From the NCBI GenBank assembly GCA_949775045.1, contig OX459103.1:11848605-11912604 (forward strand): DNA of 64,000 bases, in the 5' to 3' direction. The notes below the pieces were generated by a model. That model made no database searches. It worked only from the letters and a program-made list of their open reading frames with translations, and was not told the origin of the DNA. Origin of the DNA: Metridium senile (lineage: Eukaryota > Cnidaria > Anthozoa > Actiniaria > Metridiidae). Positions 43,369 to 54,975 of this stretch are shown in pieces (positions within the stretch are counted from its first letter, which is position 1; every line of letters starts with the position of its first letter). A program made the translations under genes and the position numbers.

Positions 43369-44092
43369 GAAACGTATTGTTATAACCGAGAAGAAAAAGG
43401 CTTTTATTCAAAGTCTTTTGTTATCATCTTCATTAATTTATTCGAAATGGCGGGTGTGGTATTGTATGTTAATCCTTTAATCCTTTGTTTATCTTAAAAC
43501 CTACTAGATTGTGAAATAATTGAAGCTCGAAAACTTCGATAACTTTCTTTTTTGGTTAATTCTGCAATTGATGATCGCTAAATCAATGTTGTGCGTGAGT
43601 TTTTAGATATATCTTTTACTAGTCCTTCCTGGAATAACAGCTGGTCAAATAAGCTCGATCGATTTGATTAAAATAACTTAGTCAAACCTGGAATTGGTTT
43701 CAGTCGATCTATTTAGTACGTTCTGTGTTATTGCACCATCATCGTGAAACATCTTGTCCAACAAGTCTTAGTCAAATCTATTTTAGTATCATAATAAATT
43801 TGATCGATCTCTTGGTTATAAAAACGGACCGCTTGATCGCTAACAATACAGCAAAGAAGTGTCAAACAGTCAATATAATTTTATTCAAAAATCTCACCAC
43901 AGGGAGCCCAAATATTTCACCACGGGGAGCCCATGGAAATAAATAAACATAGCTTCAAATGTAAATCATGACTTTGGGTGTCCTGATTGTACCTCAGCAG
44001 TTGATTAGAGCTTCTATAGTTCTTCAGATTATTTACTATAGGCATTATAACAATATAATAAGAATATCTGTAAAATAGCCCCATCTGGATTG

Positions 44093-44546
44093 ATATCGTT
44101 AGCCTAGCTATTAGCCTAGCTATTAGCAATTAATAGCCTAGCCTACTGGCTATCGTTAGCCTAGGCTACTGGCTATCGTTGGCCGAGGCTACTGGCTATC
44201 GCTAGCCTAGTCTACTGGCTATCACTAGCCTAGGCCACTGGCTAGCAATAGCCTAGGCTACTGGCTATCGCTAGCCTAGGCTACTGGCTAGCAATAGCCT
44301 AGGCTACTGGCTAGCAATAGCCTAGGCTACTGGCTATCGCTAGCCTAGGCTACTGGCTATCGCTAGCCTAGGCCACTGGCTAGCAATAGCCTAGGCTACT
44401 GGCTATCGCTAGCCTAGGCTACTGGCTATCGCTAGCCTAGGCTACTGGCTATCGCTAGCCTAGGCTACTGGCTAGCAATAGCCTAGGCTACTGGCTATCG
44501 CTAGCCTAGGCTACTGGCTATCGCTAGCCTAGGCTACTGGCTATCG
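44093..44546. repeat. 23-bp satellite array, left arm (18 units)
   Basis: Unit CTAGCCTAGGCTACTGGCTA plus three bases. Each unit contains the 12-bp palindrome TAGCCTAGGCTA. Two unit types alternate (CTATCGCT and CTAGCAAT endings). Confidence 0.95.
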
Positions 44547-44791
44547 CTCACGGCTCATTGATACTGCTCAGCTGCTCAACATACGAGAGGGCCACTTTGC
44601 ATGTTTCTTGCACAACATTTGAAAAGTGGCCCTCTCATATGTTGAGCAACTGAGCAGTATAATTGAGCTGCTCATGAGCAACTCATGCTTGCTCAACATA
44701 TGAGAGGGCCACTTTTCAAATGTTGTGCAAGAAACATGCAAAGTGGCCCTCTCGTATGTTGAGCAGCTGAGCAGTATAAATGAGCCGTGAG

Positions 44792-45305
44792 CGATAGCCA
44801 GTAGCCTAGGCTAGCGATAGCCAGTAGCCTAGGCTATTGCTAGCCAGTAGCCTAGGCTAGCGATAGCCAGTAGCCTAGGCTAGCGATAGCCAGTAGCCTA
44901 GGCTATTGCTAGCCAGTAGCCTAGGCTAGCGATAGCCAGTAGCCTAGGCTAGCGATAGCCAGTAGCCTAGGCTATTGCTAGCCAGTAGCCTAGGCTAGCG
45001 ATAGCCAGTAGCCTAGGCTATTGCTAGCCAGTGGCCTAGGCTAGCGATAGCCAGTAGCCTAGGCTAGCGATAGCCAGTAGCCTAGGCTATTGCTAGCCAG
45101 TAGCCTAGGCTATTGCTAGCCAGTAGCCTAGGCTAGCGATAGCCAGTAGCCTAGGCTATTGCTAGCCAGTGGCCTAGGCTAGTGATAGCCAGTAGACTAG
45201 GCTAGCGATAGCCAGTAGCCTCGGCCAACGATAGCCAGTAGCCTAGGCTAACGATAGCCAGTAGGCTAGGCTATTAATTGCTAATAGCTAGGCTAATAGC
45301 TAGGC
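44792..45305. repeat. 23-bp satellite array, right arm (21 units)
   Basis: Reverse complement of the left array. The outer ten units match the left arm in the order of variants; the centre-proximal part has ten units against seven on the left. Confidence 0.95.
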
Positions 45306-46039
45306 TAACGATATCAATCCAGATGGGGCTATTTTACAGATATTCTTATTATATTGTTATAATGCCTATAGTAAATAATCTGAAGAACTATAGAAGCTCT
45401 AATCAACTGCTGAGGTACAATCAGGACACCCAAAGTCATGATTTACATTTGAAGCTATGTTTATTTATTTCCATGGGCTCCCCGTGGTGAAATATTTGGG
45501 CTCCCTGTGGTGAGATTTTTGAATAAAATTATATTGACTGTTTGACACTTCTTTGCTGTATTGTTAGCGATCAAGCGGTCCGTTTTTATAACCAAGAGAT
45601 CGATCAAATTTATTATGATACTAAAATAGATTTGACTAAGACTTGTTGGACAAGATGTTTCACGATGATGGTGCAATAACACAGAACGTACTAAATAGAT
45701 CGACTGAAACCAATTCCAGGTTTGACTAAGTTATTTTAATCAAATCGATCGAGCTTATTTGACCAGCTGTTATTCCAGGAAGGACTAGTAAAAGATATAT
45801 CTAAAAACTCACGCACAACATTGATTTAGCGATCATCAATTGCAGAATTAACCAAAAAAGAAAGTTATCGAAGTTTTCGAGCTTCAATTATTTCACAATC
45901 TAGTAGGTTTTAAGATAAACAAAGGATTAAAGGATTAACATACAATACCACACCCGCCATTTCGAATAAATTAATGAAGATGATAACAAAAGACTTTGAA
46001 TAAAAGCCTTTTTCTTCTCGGTTATAACAATACGTTTCT

Positions 46040-46109
46040 GTCGTGGCGTAATGGTAATGATCTGGTCTCCGGATCATGCATTCAAGGGTTCGAGCCTCAG
46101 CGTTGGCAC
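46040..46109 (+). repeat. tRNA-like sequence, right palindrome arm
   Basis: Mirror copy of 43299-43368, same A- and B-box-like words, now on the plus strand. Confidence 0.45.
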
Positions 46110-46533
46110 TTCAATTTATTTGGAAAAATCTTTTATACCATCTATAAAATTAAATAAATCGAGTAAAATATCGTAAGTTTAAAGAATGAAATCGAATATT
46201 AGAAAAAAAAATATATATATATGAAATCGGCAAAAAATGGAAATTATTAAAATATAGGAAATGAAAAAAAAAAAATGAGTAATATGAAATAAATAATTAA
46301 ATCTACAAATCAGATTGTGTGACTTAAAATAGCTCACTGTCGAAGCTCCCATGACATGGCTCCGACGGAACAGCTCCCATAGCGTGATATACACCCCGGC
46401 TCCCATAGCGTGGCTCCGATGGGATGGCTCCCATGGCTTGACTCCCCTGCTCCCACGGGAGCACATGTTGCAGAACTCTTGTTTATACCCTACTTGGATC
46501 CGCCCATGATTTTATTAATCACTTTCAGAATGT

Positions 46534-46779
46534 TCTGAGGCTGGTACGCAGGTCTTCGTCCGCAAGCCACACTACTTCAAGCCTGGAAAAGTGCTGTTAA
46601 GATCTGGACATACAGTCACAGTGTATTATAATGATGACCAGGAAGAGGATGTAGTGATCATAGGGCCAGGAACACAGCACTATATAATAGTAGAAGATAG
46701 AGTACCAAGAAGTGAAATCTGTGTTGGTTCACGTACCCGCGTGTTATTGCCTTTAATCCTCGTCATGGGCAACTATTAA
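46534..46779 (+). CDS. exon-like frame, possible Tudor/SH3-like barrel
   Basis: After a plausible acceptor (CACTTTCAG at about 46528) the frame reads GTQVFVRKPHYFKPGKVLLR, then a TVTVYYNDDQEEDVVI stretch, and a second GSRTRV element, ending at a stop at 46777-46779. Two GxxV(F/L)VR-type beta motifs separated by an acidic strand resemble Tudor/SH3-like barrels, such as the tandem units of DUF4537, but this is a weak resemblance. No partner exons were found in the window; the palindrome directly upstream may have disrupted the gene. It may be a gene fragment or a captured exon. Confidence 0.4.
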   Translation, partial: SEAGTQVFVRKPHYFKPGKVLLRSGHTVTVYYNDDQEEDVVIIGPGTQHYIIVEDRVPRSEICVGSRTRVLLPLILVMGNY

Positions 46780-47331
46780 TATGTTTGCAAGTGTTAAATA
46801 TTTCAAAGGGAAGAGATTCGGTGTTAGGATGGGAACCGATATGAGAAATCAGTGGTTGATCTGCAAAAGATACGAACCCTTGAACCACCACGTCTTTATG
46901 GTGAGTGTGTGGGATTATGGTATTAGTACCACATGACAATTCTTGATAATAGTGATAGTAGAGATCATTGATGACAATCTCAAGCATGTTAAGTCCTGGG
47001 TTAAGAGAAATTATGCGGGCTGAAATCGTTTTATTTTTGCTTTGTCATTTTTTTTTATCTCAAATCTAACCACATAAGACGTCTGCAACGCAGGCTAAAT
47101 GTCGACATACTCTTTACATTTCTGGACATCATTTTGGCACGGCTGATGGATTTAAGGTAGGTGGGTCACGTGACCTCTAGCTGAAAAAGGCATATTTGAT
47201 GGATGAGATGATGCATAGATGGATGAATGAGTTGATGAACGAGATATTTTTTTAAATGGACCAGATTTGGAAAAAGGCCTGCTTTATCTGTTAACCCAAT
47301 AAAGATTAATTATTATTATTATAACTAAATC

Positions 47332-47671
47332 CTCGCATCGCATTAGTGACCATTTTACTTGTGTTACCCCTATTAATGTTATTTATTGTATTCAATGTAC
47401 TTTATGCAACCAGCTTTATGTCGGTGAAACTGGTAGACGTCTTGGTGATCGTATCCGCGATCACGTTCGTGATATAGGCACGAACGATAACACTAAGCCA
47501 GTCTCCCGCCATTTTAATTCTGCTAATCATAACATTAATCACATTTCAGCTTTTGGTTTATGTCGTATTACTGAAACTAACAATAACCGTAAATCTAAAG
47601 AAATGCGACTAATTTATTCCTTAGGTACACAGCAACCTTTCGGCATGAATGAACGATTCGCTTTCAATTAA
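47332..47671 (+). pseudogene. GIY-YIG endonuclease fragment of a retroelement
   Basis: An open frame without ATG reads INVIYCIQCTLCNQLYVGET, GRRLGDRIRDHVRDI, SRHFNSANH and ends at TAA (47669-47671). This is the GIY-YIG fold (VIYCIQC..YVGET) with its conserved Arg and His, as at the C-terminus of Penelope-like RTs. No RT is present upstream, so it is a 3' fragment. It differs from the GIY-YIG proteins at 18738 and 30194. Confidence 0.8.
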
Positions 47672-48112
47672 TTTTTCCATTGTTCTTTAACTCCTACATT
47701 TTCTATCGCCTTTTGATTGGTTCATCACTTTTCCCGCTTCTTATTTAAACTCAGTGTCTGTCTTATTCTAACTCTTTTACTCAGACGAAACTCTAAAGCT
47801 GGAAACGTCAGTAAAGTTAAGTCAACATTTTTTACGGTGTTACAAATTTCATTATATTACCTAGTTACAATAAAGCTTTATTGTTGTCACCTCTCTTCCA
47901 TTATAAAATCAGTTAATGGCTTAAAGCCACTAAAGAGTGATATTTTCTATTTCATAACCATAAACTATTGGTTGTTTTATTCACAGATTACGATCGAGCT
48001 GACACTAGGAGAGCGCCCAGTAAAGACCAGAAACGACGATCAAGTAAGAATACCAAATCTCCGTATGACAAGATTGTAGATTACACAGCCCGAAGGAGGG
48101 AGGGAAGGGGCA

Positions 48113-48500
48113 CTTTTTTGTCTAAGGGACGGACCATTAGAAAAACACGGAAGGGGGGGGGGGAGGGGGTGTGGGTGACAATTCCCAAAAAAAATTCGTG
48201 CAGAGGAATATTGTGAGAAAAAAAAATCCTGCATGCAGGGGAATGTTGTGAGGAAAAAAAATCCTGCAGGGAATCAAGACCCCAAAAGAAAGACTTGAAC
48301 CCCCCCCCCCCCCCCCCCCCCAAAAAAATCCTGCAGACATTTGTCTCCGAAAAAAAAAATTTGAACATGTTCAAACCCTATGATAGTCCATGATAGTGCA
48401 TGATAGTCGATGATAGTCAATGATAGTCTATGATAGTGCATGATAGTTGGTGGTCAAACGCACATGATAGTTGGAACTATCATCTACTATCATGAACTAT
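48113..48500. repeat. low-complexity: poly-G/poly-C runs and TGATAGT repeats
   Basis: A G-rich run (48151-48170), two copies of a short AAAAATCCTGCA-type unit, a C run at 48301-48320, then about seven degenerate repeats of CATGATAGT(C/G) at 48380-48470. Open frames here (poly-Gly, Pro) are artefacts. Confidence 0.8.
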
Positions 48501-48587
48501 CATTGCCGTTTGGCCGAGGCTTAAAGAAGGATTTCAAAACTCAGTTATGGCAATAATCTTGAGATCAGTTACAAGGGATTAAAAGAA

Positions 48588-48831
48588 ACACAAGATAAAC
48601 AACTGATCACAGTTATAATCTGCAAATTGGACTCATTTAGAGCATGTATAGTTGTTGTTTTCAATTATTCTGCAGTCTAGGGTGAACGACTGGGAGCTTG
48701 CACTTTTTTACACAAGATAAACAACTGATCACAGTTATAATCTGCAAATTGGACTCATTTAGAGCATGTATAGTTGTTGTTTTCAATTATTCTGCAGTCT
48801 AGGGTGAACGACTGGGAGCTTGCACTTCTGA
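48588..48831. repeat. 122-bp tandem duplication
   Basis: The block starting ACACAAGATAAACAACTGAT is present twice in direct orientation (48588-48709 and 48710-48831), essentially identical. Confidence 0.95.
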
Positions 48832-49497
48832 AGCAGTTCGTTTTGTGGATGGAATTGCGCAGAATTTCTGTGGTTCGCTGAAATGACACTTACAGGTTTG
48901 GTTTAAGGTGGGAAGTTAAATTAATTAATTCATAATGTTGGTTAGTTAAATTAATTAATTCATAAAGTCGGAATTGAACGTGAAAAAGTTTCGCTTCGCA
49001 CCTACAGAGAAGAAAAAATCGCAAAATTTAATTGGCGAAATGTGTATTTAATTTAATATGTTTACCATATTAAATATCTTCATAACGTATATTTATTTTT
49101 GTTTTTCGATTCTGTCTTCTGGGTCATGGAACTACCTAAAAACATCTTCACATCGCGATACTGCCGCCATTGTTTATCTTTTGAAAACCGGCGCTTTTCT
49201 CAAACATGGACTTTCACCAATATGGACTATCACCGGTATCGTAGCCATTGCAGGATTTGTGATAGACCACAGGTTGGTGGACACTTAGTATGGTTATATG
49301 TAGACTACTTTGATTTAATTACGTACTGATCAATGTACTAGATTGCAAATACATATAGGATATTATAAAGTTCTCAAATATTAACAGCGTATATTTATGC
49401 ATTTTACCACTATAAACTGTCTTAAACAGGATCTTGAATCTTTAATTAAAACAAGTTTGGAGTTTTCATTTTTTTTCATAGGATACTTATCGATATT
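48832..49497. other. intergenic, nothing supported
   Basis: No gene called. A 39-bp direct repeat (GGTTAGTTAAATTAATTAAT-containing) lies at about 48900-48965. Confidence 0.4.
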
Positions 49498-50258
49498 TTA
49501 CAGCGATATTCGTTGTATCGCGACCTGCTGTTTGAAAACTTCGGTTTGATTTGGTCTTTTGTGGACCGTCAATCAACTAGGGGGCGGAGTTATATAATGG
49601 TTAGCCGCTGATCATGAGCTATATATAGGACACATGACATTTCCGAGCGAAACTTAGATCGTTGTATAATTTACTAACAAATGAAAATTACTCATTAATA
49701 AACCACAATATAGACCATTAAAAGTTTGTAATGTCTGCTTTATTACCTCATGTGTTGTATTACGCTTTACGAAGTCCGAAACCCCCAATAAATAGACAAA
49801 ACGTTTGAAAACCCCAACGACAACAACCTGCTGGTTGACAATTTAGCTTAGGTACCTAGCCTTTTTAGGCAAAAAGCTTAGCTGCCGAGCCTGGGTCAAA
49901 GTAGATCAACGTTCGTTTGATAACCAGCGGGTTGTTATCGTTGGGGTTTTCAAATGCTTTGTCTATTTATTGGGGTTTTTGGACTTCGCAAAGCGTAATG
50001 CAACACATGAGGTAATAAAGCAGACATTACAAACTTTTATTGGACTTTATTGTGGTTTATTAATGAGTAATTTTCATTTGTTAGTAAATTATACAACGAT
50101 CTGTTTCGCTCGGAAATGTCATGTGTCCTATATATAGCTCATGATCAGCTGCTAACCATTACATAACTCCGCCCCCTAGTTGATTGACGGTCCACAAAAG
50201 ACCACATCAAACCGAAGTTTTCAAACAGCAGGTCGCGATACAACGAATATCGCTGTAA
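49498..50258. mobile_element. foldback element, ~335-bp arms
   Basis: Begins TTTACAGCGATATTCGTTGT and ends with its reverse complement. The arms (49498-49834 and 49923-50258) are nearly identical; the spacer is about 90 bp. No coding capacity. Confidence 0.92.
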
Positions 50259-50359
50259 AGAAACATTTGCAACAAAACACTTCACGATGTGGAACTCATA
50301 CTACTGAAATTATATGGTTTATTCAAACTTCTCTCGAGTAGTGTGTGGATTTTTCCGGG

Positions 50360-50517
50360 TACAGACCCTTTTAATAAGTCCCGAAGTGTTGTGTTTTCCG
50401 CGCTTGACGTCAAATTTATTATTTTCAATTCCTTTCATATTATACAAATTTCAAAAGAATAAATTTGACGTCAAGCGCGGAAAACTCAACACTTCGGGAC
50501 TTATTAAAAGGGTCTAT
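50360..50517. mobile_element. small palindromic MITE
   Basis: Arms of about 60 bp (AGACCCTTTTAATAAGTCCC.. to GCGCTTGACGTCAAATTTAT and complement) around a 36-bp AT-rich loop. Confidence 0.9.
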
Positions 50518-50612
50518 AGGTTCAGGTTTTTATACCTCTTCGCATACCTATCTAAAACGAGGCCGAGTACCCCCAATCCAACCATCTCCCGGGTCAGTAG
50601 CCCCCTATTTAG

Positions 50613-52763
50613 TTATTGGTATTCAAAAAGAGACACGCCATCTCCATCAAGTTCAGTAGAAATCACTTGACCATCATTCAATACTGCTATGTACCAGGGA
50701 CCATTGGTTAGTTTACTTGAGCAACCTACGTAACGACCATCCAATGTAAACTTTTGAATCAAACAAGAACCATGATTACAGACCAGTAGATTATTATCAT
50801 TGTCAATAGCTAGACCCCTGGGATTCTTCAGCTGACCATCAGTGTAGTCCTTCCCACCAATGGTGGTTACGGTAGTGGGTGACTGGTTGTCTTTCATCTC
50901 AATCACATGAACCATTCAGTGGTTATAATCACTGACGTAGAACAATTCATTGTGTATAATTGTACTATGCGGACTTGGTACACTAAACTCATACTTATAG
51001 TCTCCATCTTTTGTAAACAATTGGACACGATTGTTTGAAGTGTCACATACAATGATGTTTGAATCATCATCAATGTGTACTCCACGGGGGTGTTTAAATT
51101 GACCATTGCCATTGCCCTCACAACCAAACGTTCTCACCAGTTTTCCTGTTGTAGTGTTCACTATGCATATTCTATGATTACTATGATCAACAATGACTAA
51201 ATCTGTTTCATTAAGAAACGCTAAGCCATGTGGACTATTCAACTGTCCCTTTCCACTGCCTTGACTACCATATGTCTGTAACAAATCTCCCTGCATGTTG
51301 TATACTCTCACACAGTGCAATGCAACGTCTGCGACAGCAATCTTACTGTTTGTTTTATTCACAGCAATTCCTGTCATAGAACTCGAATTCAAAGCGTTTT
51401 TCAGCTTAGAAAATCCAATCACTTGCTTCATTTTTTGTGGCTTAACAACCATTACTAGTGGACTATTGGATACAGGAATGCCATGTACTTGAATATCTAC
51501 TGTCAACTGACCAGGGAAACGTGGTATAAAGTCCACTGTAACTTCACTATCATCTGTCTTCTTTATTTCTGTTTCTTTCACACCATCTTCTGGAGTAAAC
51601 TGCATTGTTACATTTTCCAAAGATTCGTCAGTGAGTTCTCCTTCTGATGTTTTGAGTTCTAATGTCAGCTTTGCTTTGTTTGTTGTGGCCTCCATATTAG
51701 AAGGCTCAACTTTGATTGAACTTATCGTTGGGTCAGCCTTTTTAAATGACCGGACTAGCCCTAAGCCAGTTTCAACTTGTTTGCAAAGATTTTCATTAGG
51801 TTTGAATTTTATTCCAGAGATGCGGTTTTCAAATGGGTTGTAGGTAAAGTTTTGAGAGCACTGTCGGTCTCTTGTGTCGATCATTTCACTTGCTGTACCG
51901 TTTTGTATGAAGTATTTTATGTACTCTTGTGCTTTTGTCGTGTGACCTATTATACGTAAATTCTTGTCAGCATTCGTTATGCTATTCTGAATTTCATTAA
52001 TAAGTTGTTGTTCGTTGTCAATAAGAGCTTTGACTAACTTTTTGGTTAGTTTCTTTACTTGTTCTTTAGCTTTTTCTCCATCGCGTTTGATAAGGAGAGC
52101 GATTTCTTCTTGTTGTTTCTTTTCCTTTTCGTCAGTACTCATTTTGTCGATTTCTTCAAGGTTTTTAGACAGTAGATCTTTCTCAATGTCAATGAACTCC
52201 TGCAGCGAAGTTGTCTTGTGGTTGCGATGATGGTCTATCCAGCAGTGTCTACAGATTAGCATATCACAGACTTGGCAATGTAATTCCACGTATTGATTGT
52301 CGTGAGTTTTGCAAACACTTTCTCTTTTCAGGATTACCTCGATGTCTTCCTTCTTCAAGTCCAACAAGGAAACGACTTGGTGATTTTGTGTAAATTCTGA
52401 ATGATTAACAAGACATTCTTCGCACAACGATCGATTACAGTGGAGACATTGCCACAATGCTTGCGAATGACTCGCAGAAACTGAACAAATCTTTGGACTT
52501 TCGATAAACGCCAGTACTTGCAAGATTCTGGAATGTACTGGGCTGATCTGTAGGTCTTCGACGTCGTTTAGTTCTTGTAGCACGGTTTGTGATGTACATT
52601 GAGGACACTTGAAGATGTTGACTTCTTCAGTGAGTTGTGCATGGCTCTTGGTGCAAGACTTACAAAACGTATGAAAACATTGTAACAACTTGGGTTCAAT
52701 CAGCGTCTCGTTACACAACGAACATTGGACTTCGTGTTTGAGATTTGCTAGAAATGACTCCAT
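50613..52763 (-). pseudogene. TRIM-NHL protein (TRIM2/3/71-like) with in-frame TGA
   Basis: Single-exon frame of 615 codons (52763-50916), then a TGA (50918-50916), then 100 more codons in the same frame to a stop at 50613. Domains: RING finger (C14, C17, C29, H31, C34, C37, C53, C56), two B-boxes (about 102-133 and 148-190), a Lys/Glu-rich coiled coil (about 190-290), a filamin-type Ig domain (about 345-440) and NHL repeats (about 450 to the end; for example GQLNSPHGLAF, GQFKHPRGVHID and, after the TGA, GQLKNPRGLAID). The TGA falls where other repeats have Arg after Asn-His (VDHSNHRICIV against VSDYNH-TGA-MVHVI), so CGA-to-TGA is the likely change. The family acts as RING E3 ligases and RNA-binding regulators. 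The truncated product would lose the last NHL blades. Readthrough or an allele is possible. Confidence 0.9.
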
Positions 52764-53243
52764 TTAAGCTCTTTTCTTTTTGCAAACGACGATGGTTTAA
52801 AGTGAACTCAGTGTACAGCTTCTGGCCATGGGAAGTCACGAGAGATTGCATCCGGGAACTGACTTGTCAAAGAGGTATGATTGCGTGACTACAAACAACA
52901 TTTATGATAATTGCGTCACGTCTATATAACACAATATCGTTTTCTCCATAAACTCCGTTTATCCATTAATCCGAGACAAATATGACTATTTATAAAATAT
53001 GTAGCTATAGATGGATGTTTAAGAACTACTGAATGATCTGATTTGGAATACAAATAGTAACTTACTTCCTAATCGATTTCACTTCATAGACAGTATACTA
53101 TACACGGCGAATGCAAAGGAAAATAGAACTGATAAATTCTCGCTAAGTAAAGACCTACCGGAAGCCATCAGTATTTATTAGTTAATTGATGACCTGAATC
53201 AATGTCTGTATTATAGAACGTTATATCATGTTCACGATCCGAT
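52764..53243. other. upstream of the TRIM-NHL gene, nothing recognised
   Basis: About 480 bp with no clear element; presumably the promoter side of the minus-strand gene, but no motif can be named. Confidence 0.35.
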
Positions 53244-53558
53244 CATGGGCAGCAGAGTATCGTTCGCATTTGTATTCGCTTGTAATCTCCGTGTATTTAC
53301 AGCTACCAACGGTCGTTTATTTGTTTGCAAGGTATATACCTTCGGGGGCAGTTAAAGAAGTTACCGATTAGTAACCGAGTGACATACGATCGCTTTTAAT
53401 ACCAGATAGACTAACATCACGAGATTGAAATAGGAGCTAGAAATATGACGAAGGTTCAATGGAATAACAAAGTAAACAAAATAAGCGACCGTTGGTAGCT
53501 ATAAATACACGGAGATTACAAGCGAATACAAACACGAACGATACTCTGCTGCCCATGG
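53244..53558. mobile_element. MITE, TIR ATGGGCAGCAGAGTATCGTT
   Basis: Inverted ends of about 72 bp (53244-53318 and 53484-53558), including GTATTCGCTTGTAATCTCCG; the 315-bp element has no coding capacity. Confidence 0.88.
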
Positions 53559-53834
53559 TATGTGAAAACAAATGATATGAGAGTGTCTGTTTGTTCGTTC
53601 GTTTGCTGGTTTGTTTATGTTTCGATTGTTTATTTGTTTGTTTGTTTATGTTAATGTTTGTTTTTATTAATTTGTTTGTTTTTCTAGTTGATTATTTATC
53701 TACTGATAAACTGATTCATCTATTATTTATCTGTTTATTGTTTTTTGTTTGTAATTTATTTGACGGTGTGCTTCATTTATTGGTTTGTATAAAATAATGT
53801 TAATGTTTGTGTAGAAAAGTGAATAATAACGGAA

Positions 53835-54008
53835 TAAAGGAAAACTAGAAAAAAGGATAAATAATAAGAATAAAGGAAAACTAGAAAAAAGGATAAATAA
53901 TAAGAATAAAGGAAAACTAGAAAAAAGGATAAATAATAAGAATAAAGGAAAACTAGAAAAAAGGATAAATAATAAGAATAAAGGAAAACTAGAAAAAAGG
54001 ATAAATAA
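53835..54008. repeat. 36-bp tandem repeat, about five copies
   Basis: Unit TAAAGGAAAACTAGAAAAAA then GGATAAATAATAAGAA, nearly perfect. Confidence 0.96.
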
Positions 54009-54718
54009 CACATAATTCAAAAGGGAATAAATGAATGGATAAGTGTACAAATTATTGTTGGAGCTAATTTGGATATGAATTCGGTTAATTCGAAAAATGC
54101 ATATTCAGTAAATCAATAAAATGCTCTCGAATAATACTAATAATTGAACTAACAAGCAATTCAAACAACTAGTGGATTATTCACAATTTTAGGAAAAATT
54201 AATTAGATTGACAAACTACCGAACGTAAACAAACAAACAGGAAAAAAGAACTGAATCAAAATTAAAACCCAAACCGATTGACACTATAAATGAATAGATA
54301 AATGGTCAAATGAAAAAGAGAGAATTAAAAAAGAAGGAAGGAGTGAAGGTTAGAATGATTGTATTGATAAAAAATAAGTGAATAGCTGAACTGAATGATC
54401 GATTAAATGAATGAATGATGAAATAAAAAGATGAATAAAAGCATTAATAAACGAATGAAAGAATTAACGGAGCAATACTGAACGGATGGATGGATGAATG
54501 GATGGATGAATGGAGGTATTGGTGAAGAATTTAGATAGAGAAGCTATGAGTAATTAATGAAATGGTGAACTCAAATAAGTTAATGATGAAAGATATATTG
54601 ATGGAATAATTGAATGTATCAACACAATATACGAGTGAATTAATGAGTGAATGGGTCGGCGAGTGAGCGAATTTAAATGTATGCAAACGAATGAGTGGGA
54701 AAAAATAAAATAAATTCA
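54009..54718. other. low-complexity AT/GA-rich DNA
   Basis: Loose tetranucleotide character (GAAT, GGAT, AAAT) without a gene; includes a GGATGAAT patch at 54483-54515. Confidence 0.5.
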
Positions 54719-54778
54719 GAAGAAAGAAAGAAACAAACAAAGAAACAAAGAAACAAACAAACAAACAAACAAACAAAC

Positions 54779-54853
<75 letters not shown>

Positions 54854-54871
54854 CAAACAAAGAAACAAAAA

Positions 54872-54967
<96 letters not shown>

Positions 54968-54975
54968 AGAAAGAA
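54719..54975. repeat. (AGAA/ACAA)n microsatellite
   Basis: About 255 bp of AGAA and ACAA tetranucleotides. The long Phe/Ser/Leu or Lys/Glu frames over it are artefacts. Confidence 0.97.

Larger units (their letters stand above)
42923..46484. repeat. 3.56-kb near-perfect palindrome
   Basis: The left arm (42923-44646) and right arm (44691-46484) are reverse complements with very few differences; the spacer is about 44 bp and rich in GAGCA/GCTCA. Both arms carry, from the outside in: a block rich in GGGAGC/GCTCCC words, a T-rich stretch, a tRNA-like sequence, unique DNA and a 23-bp satellite. The right arm is about 70 bp longer, almost entirely from three extra satellite units. No transposase frame was seen. 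It may be a foldback transposon, a recent inverted duplication or an assembly artefact. Confidence 0.9.

Noticed and set aside
43725..43946. Mirror-image 70-73-codon frames in both palindrome arms (43725-44129 and 45278-45682)
   Set aside because: Identical because the arms are identical; no domain, Ile/Leu-rich, likely chance frames.
44093..45305. Regular 23-bp units considered as a CRISPR array
   Set aside because: Units are contiguous with no unique spacers, the setting is eukaryotic and no cas genes are present; it is a satellite.
46040..46109. A functional tRNA gene
   Set aside because: Acceptor and T stems pair poorly and the anticodon loop lacks the invariant T before the anticodon; called tRNA-like only.
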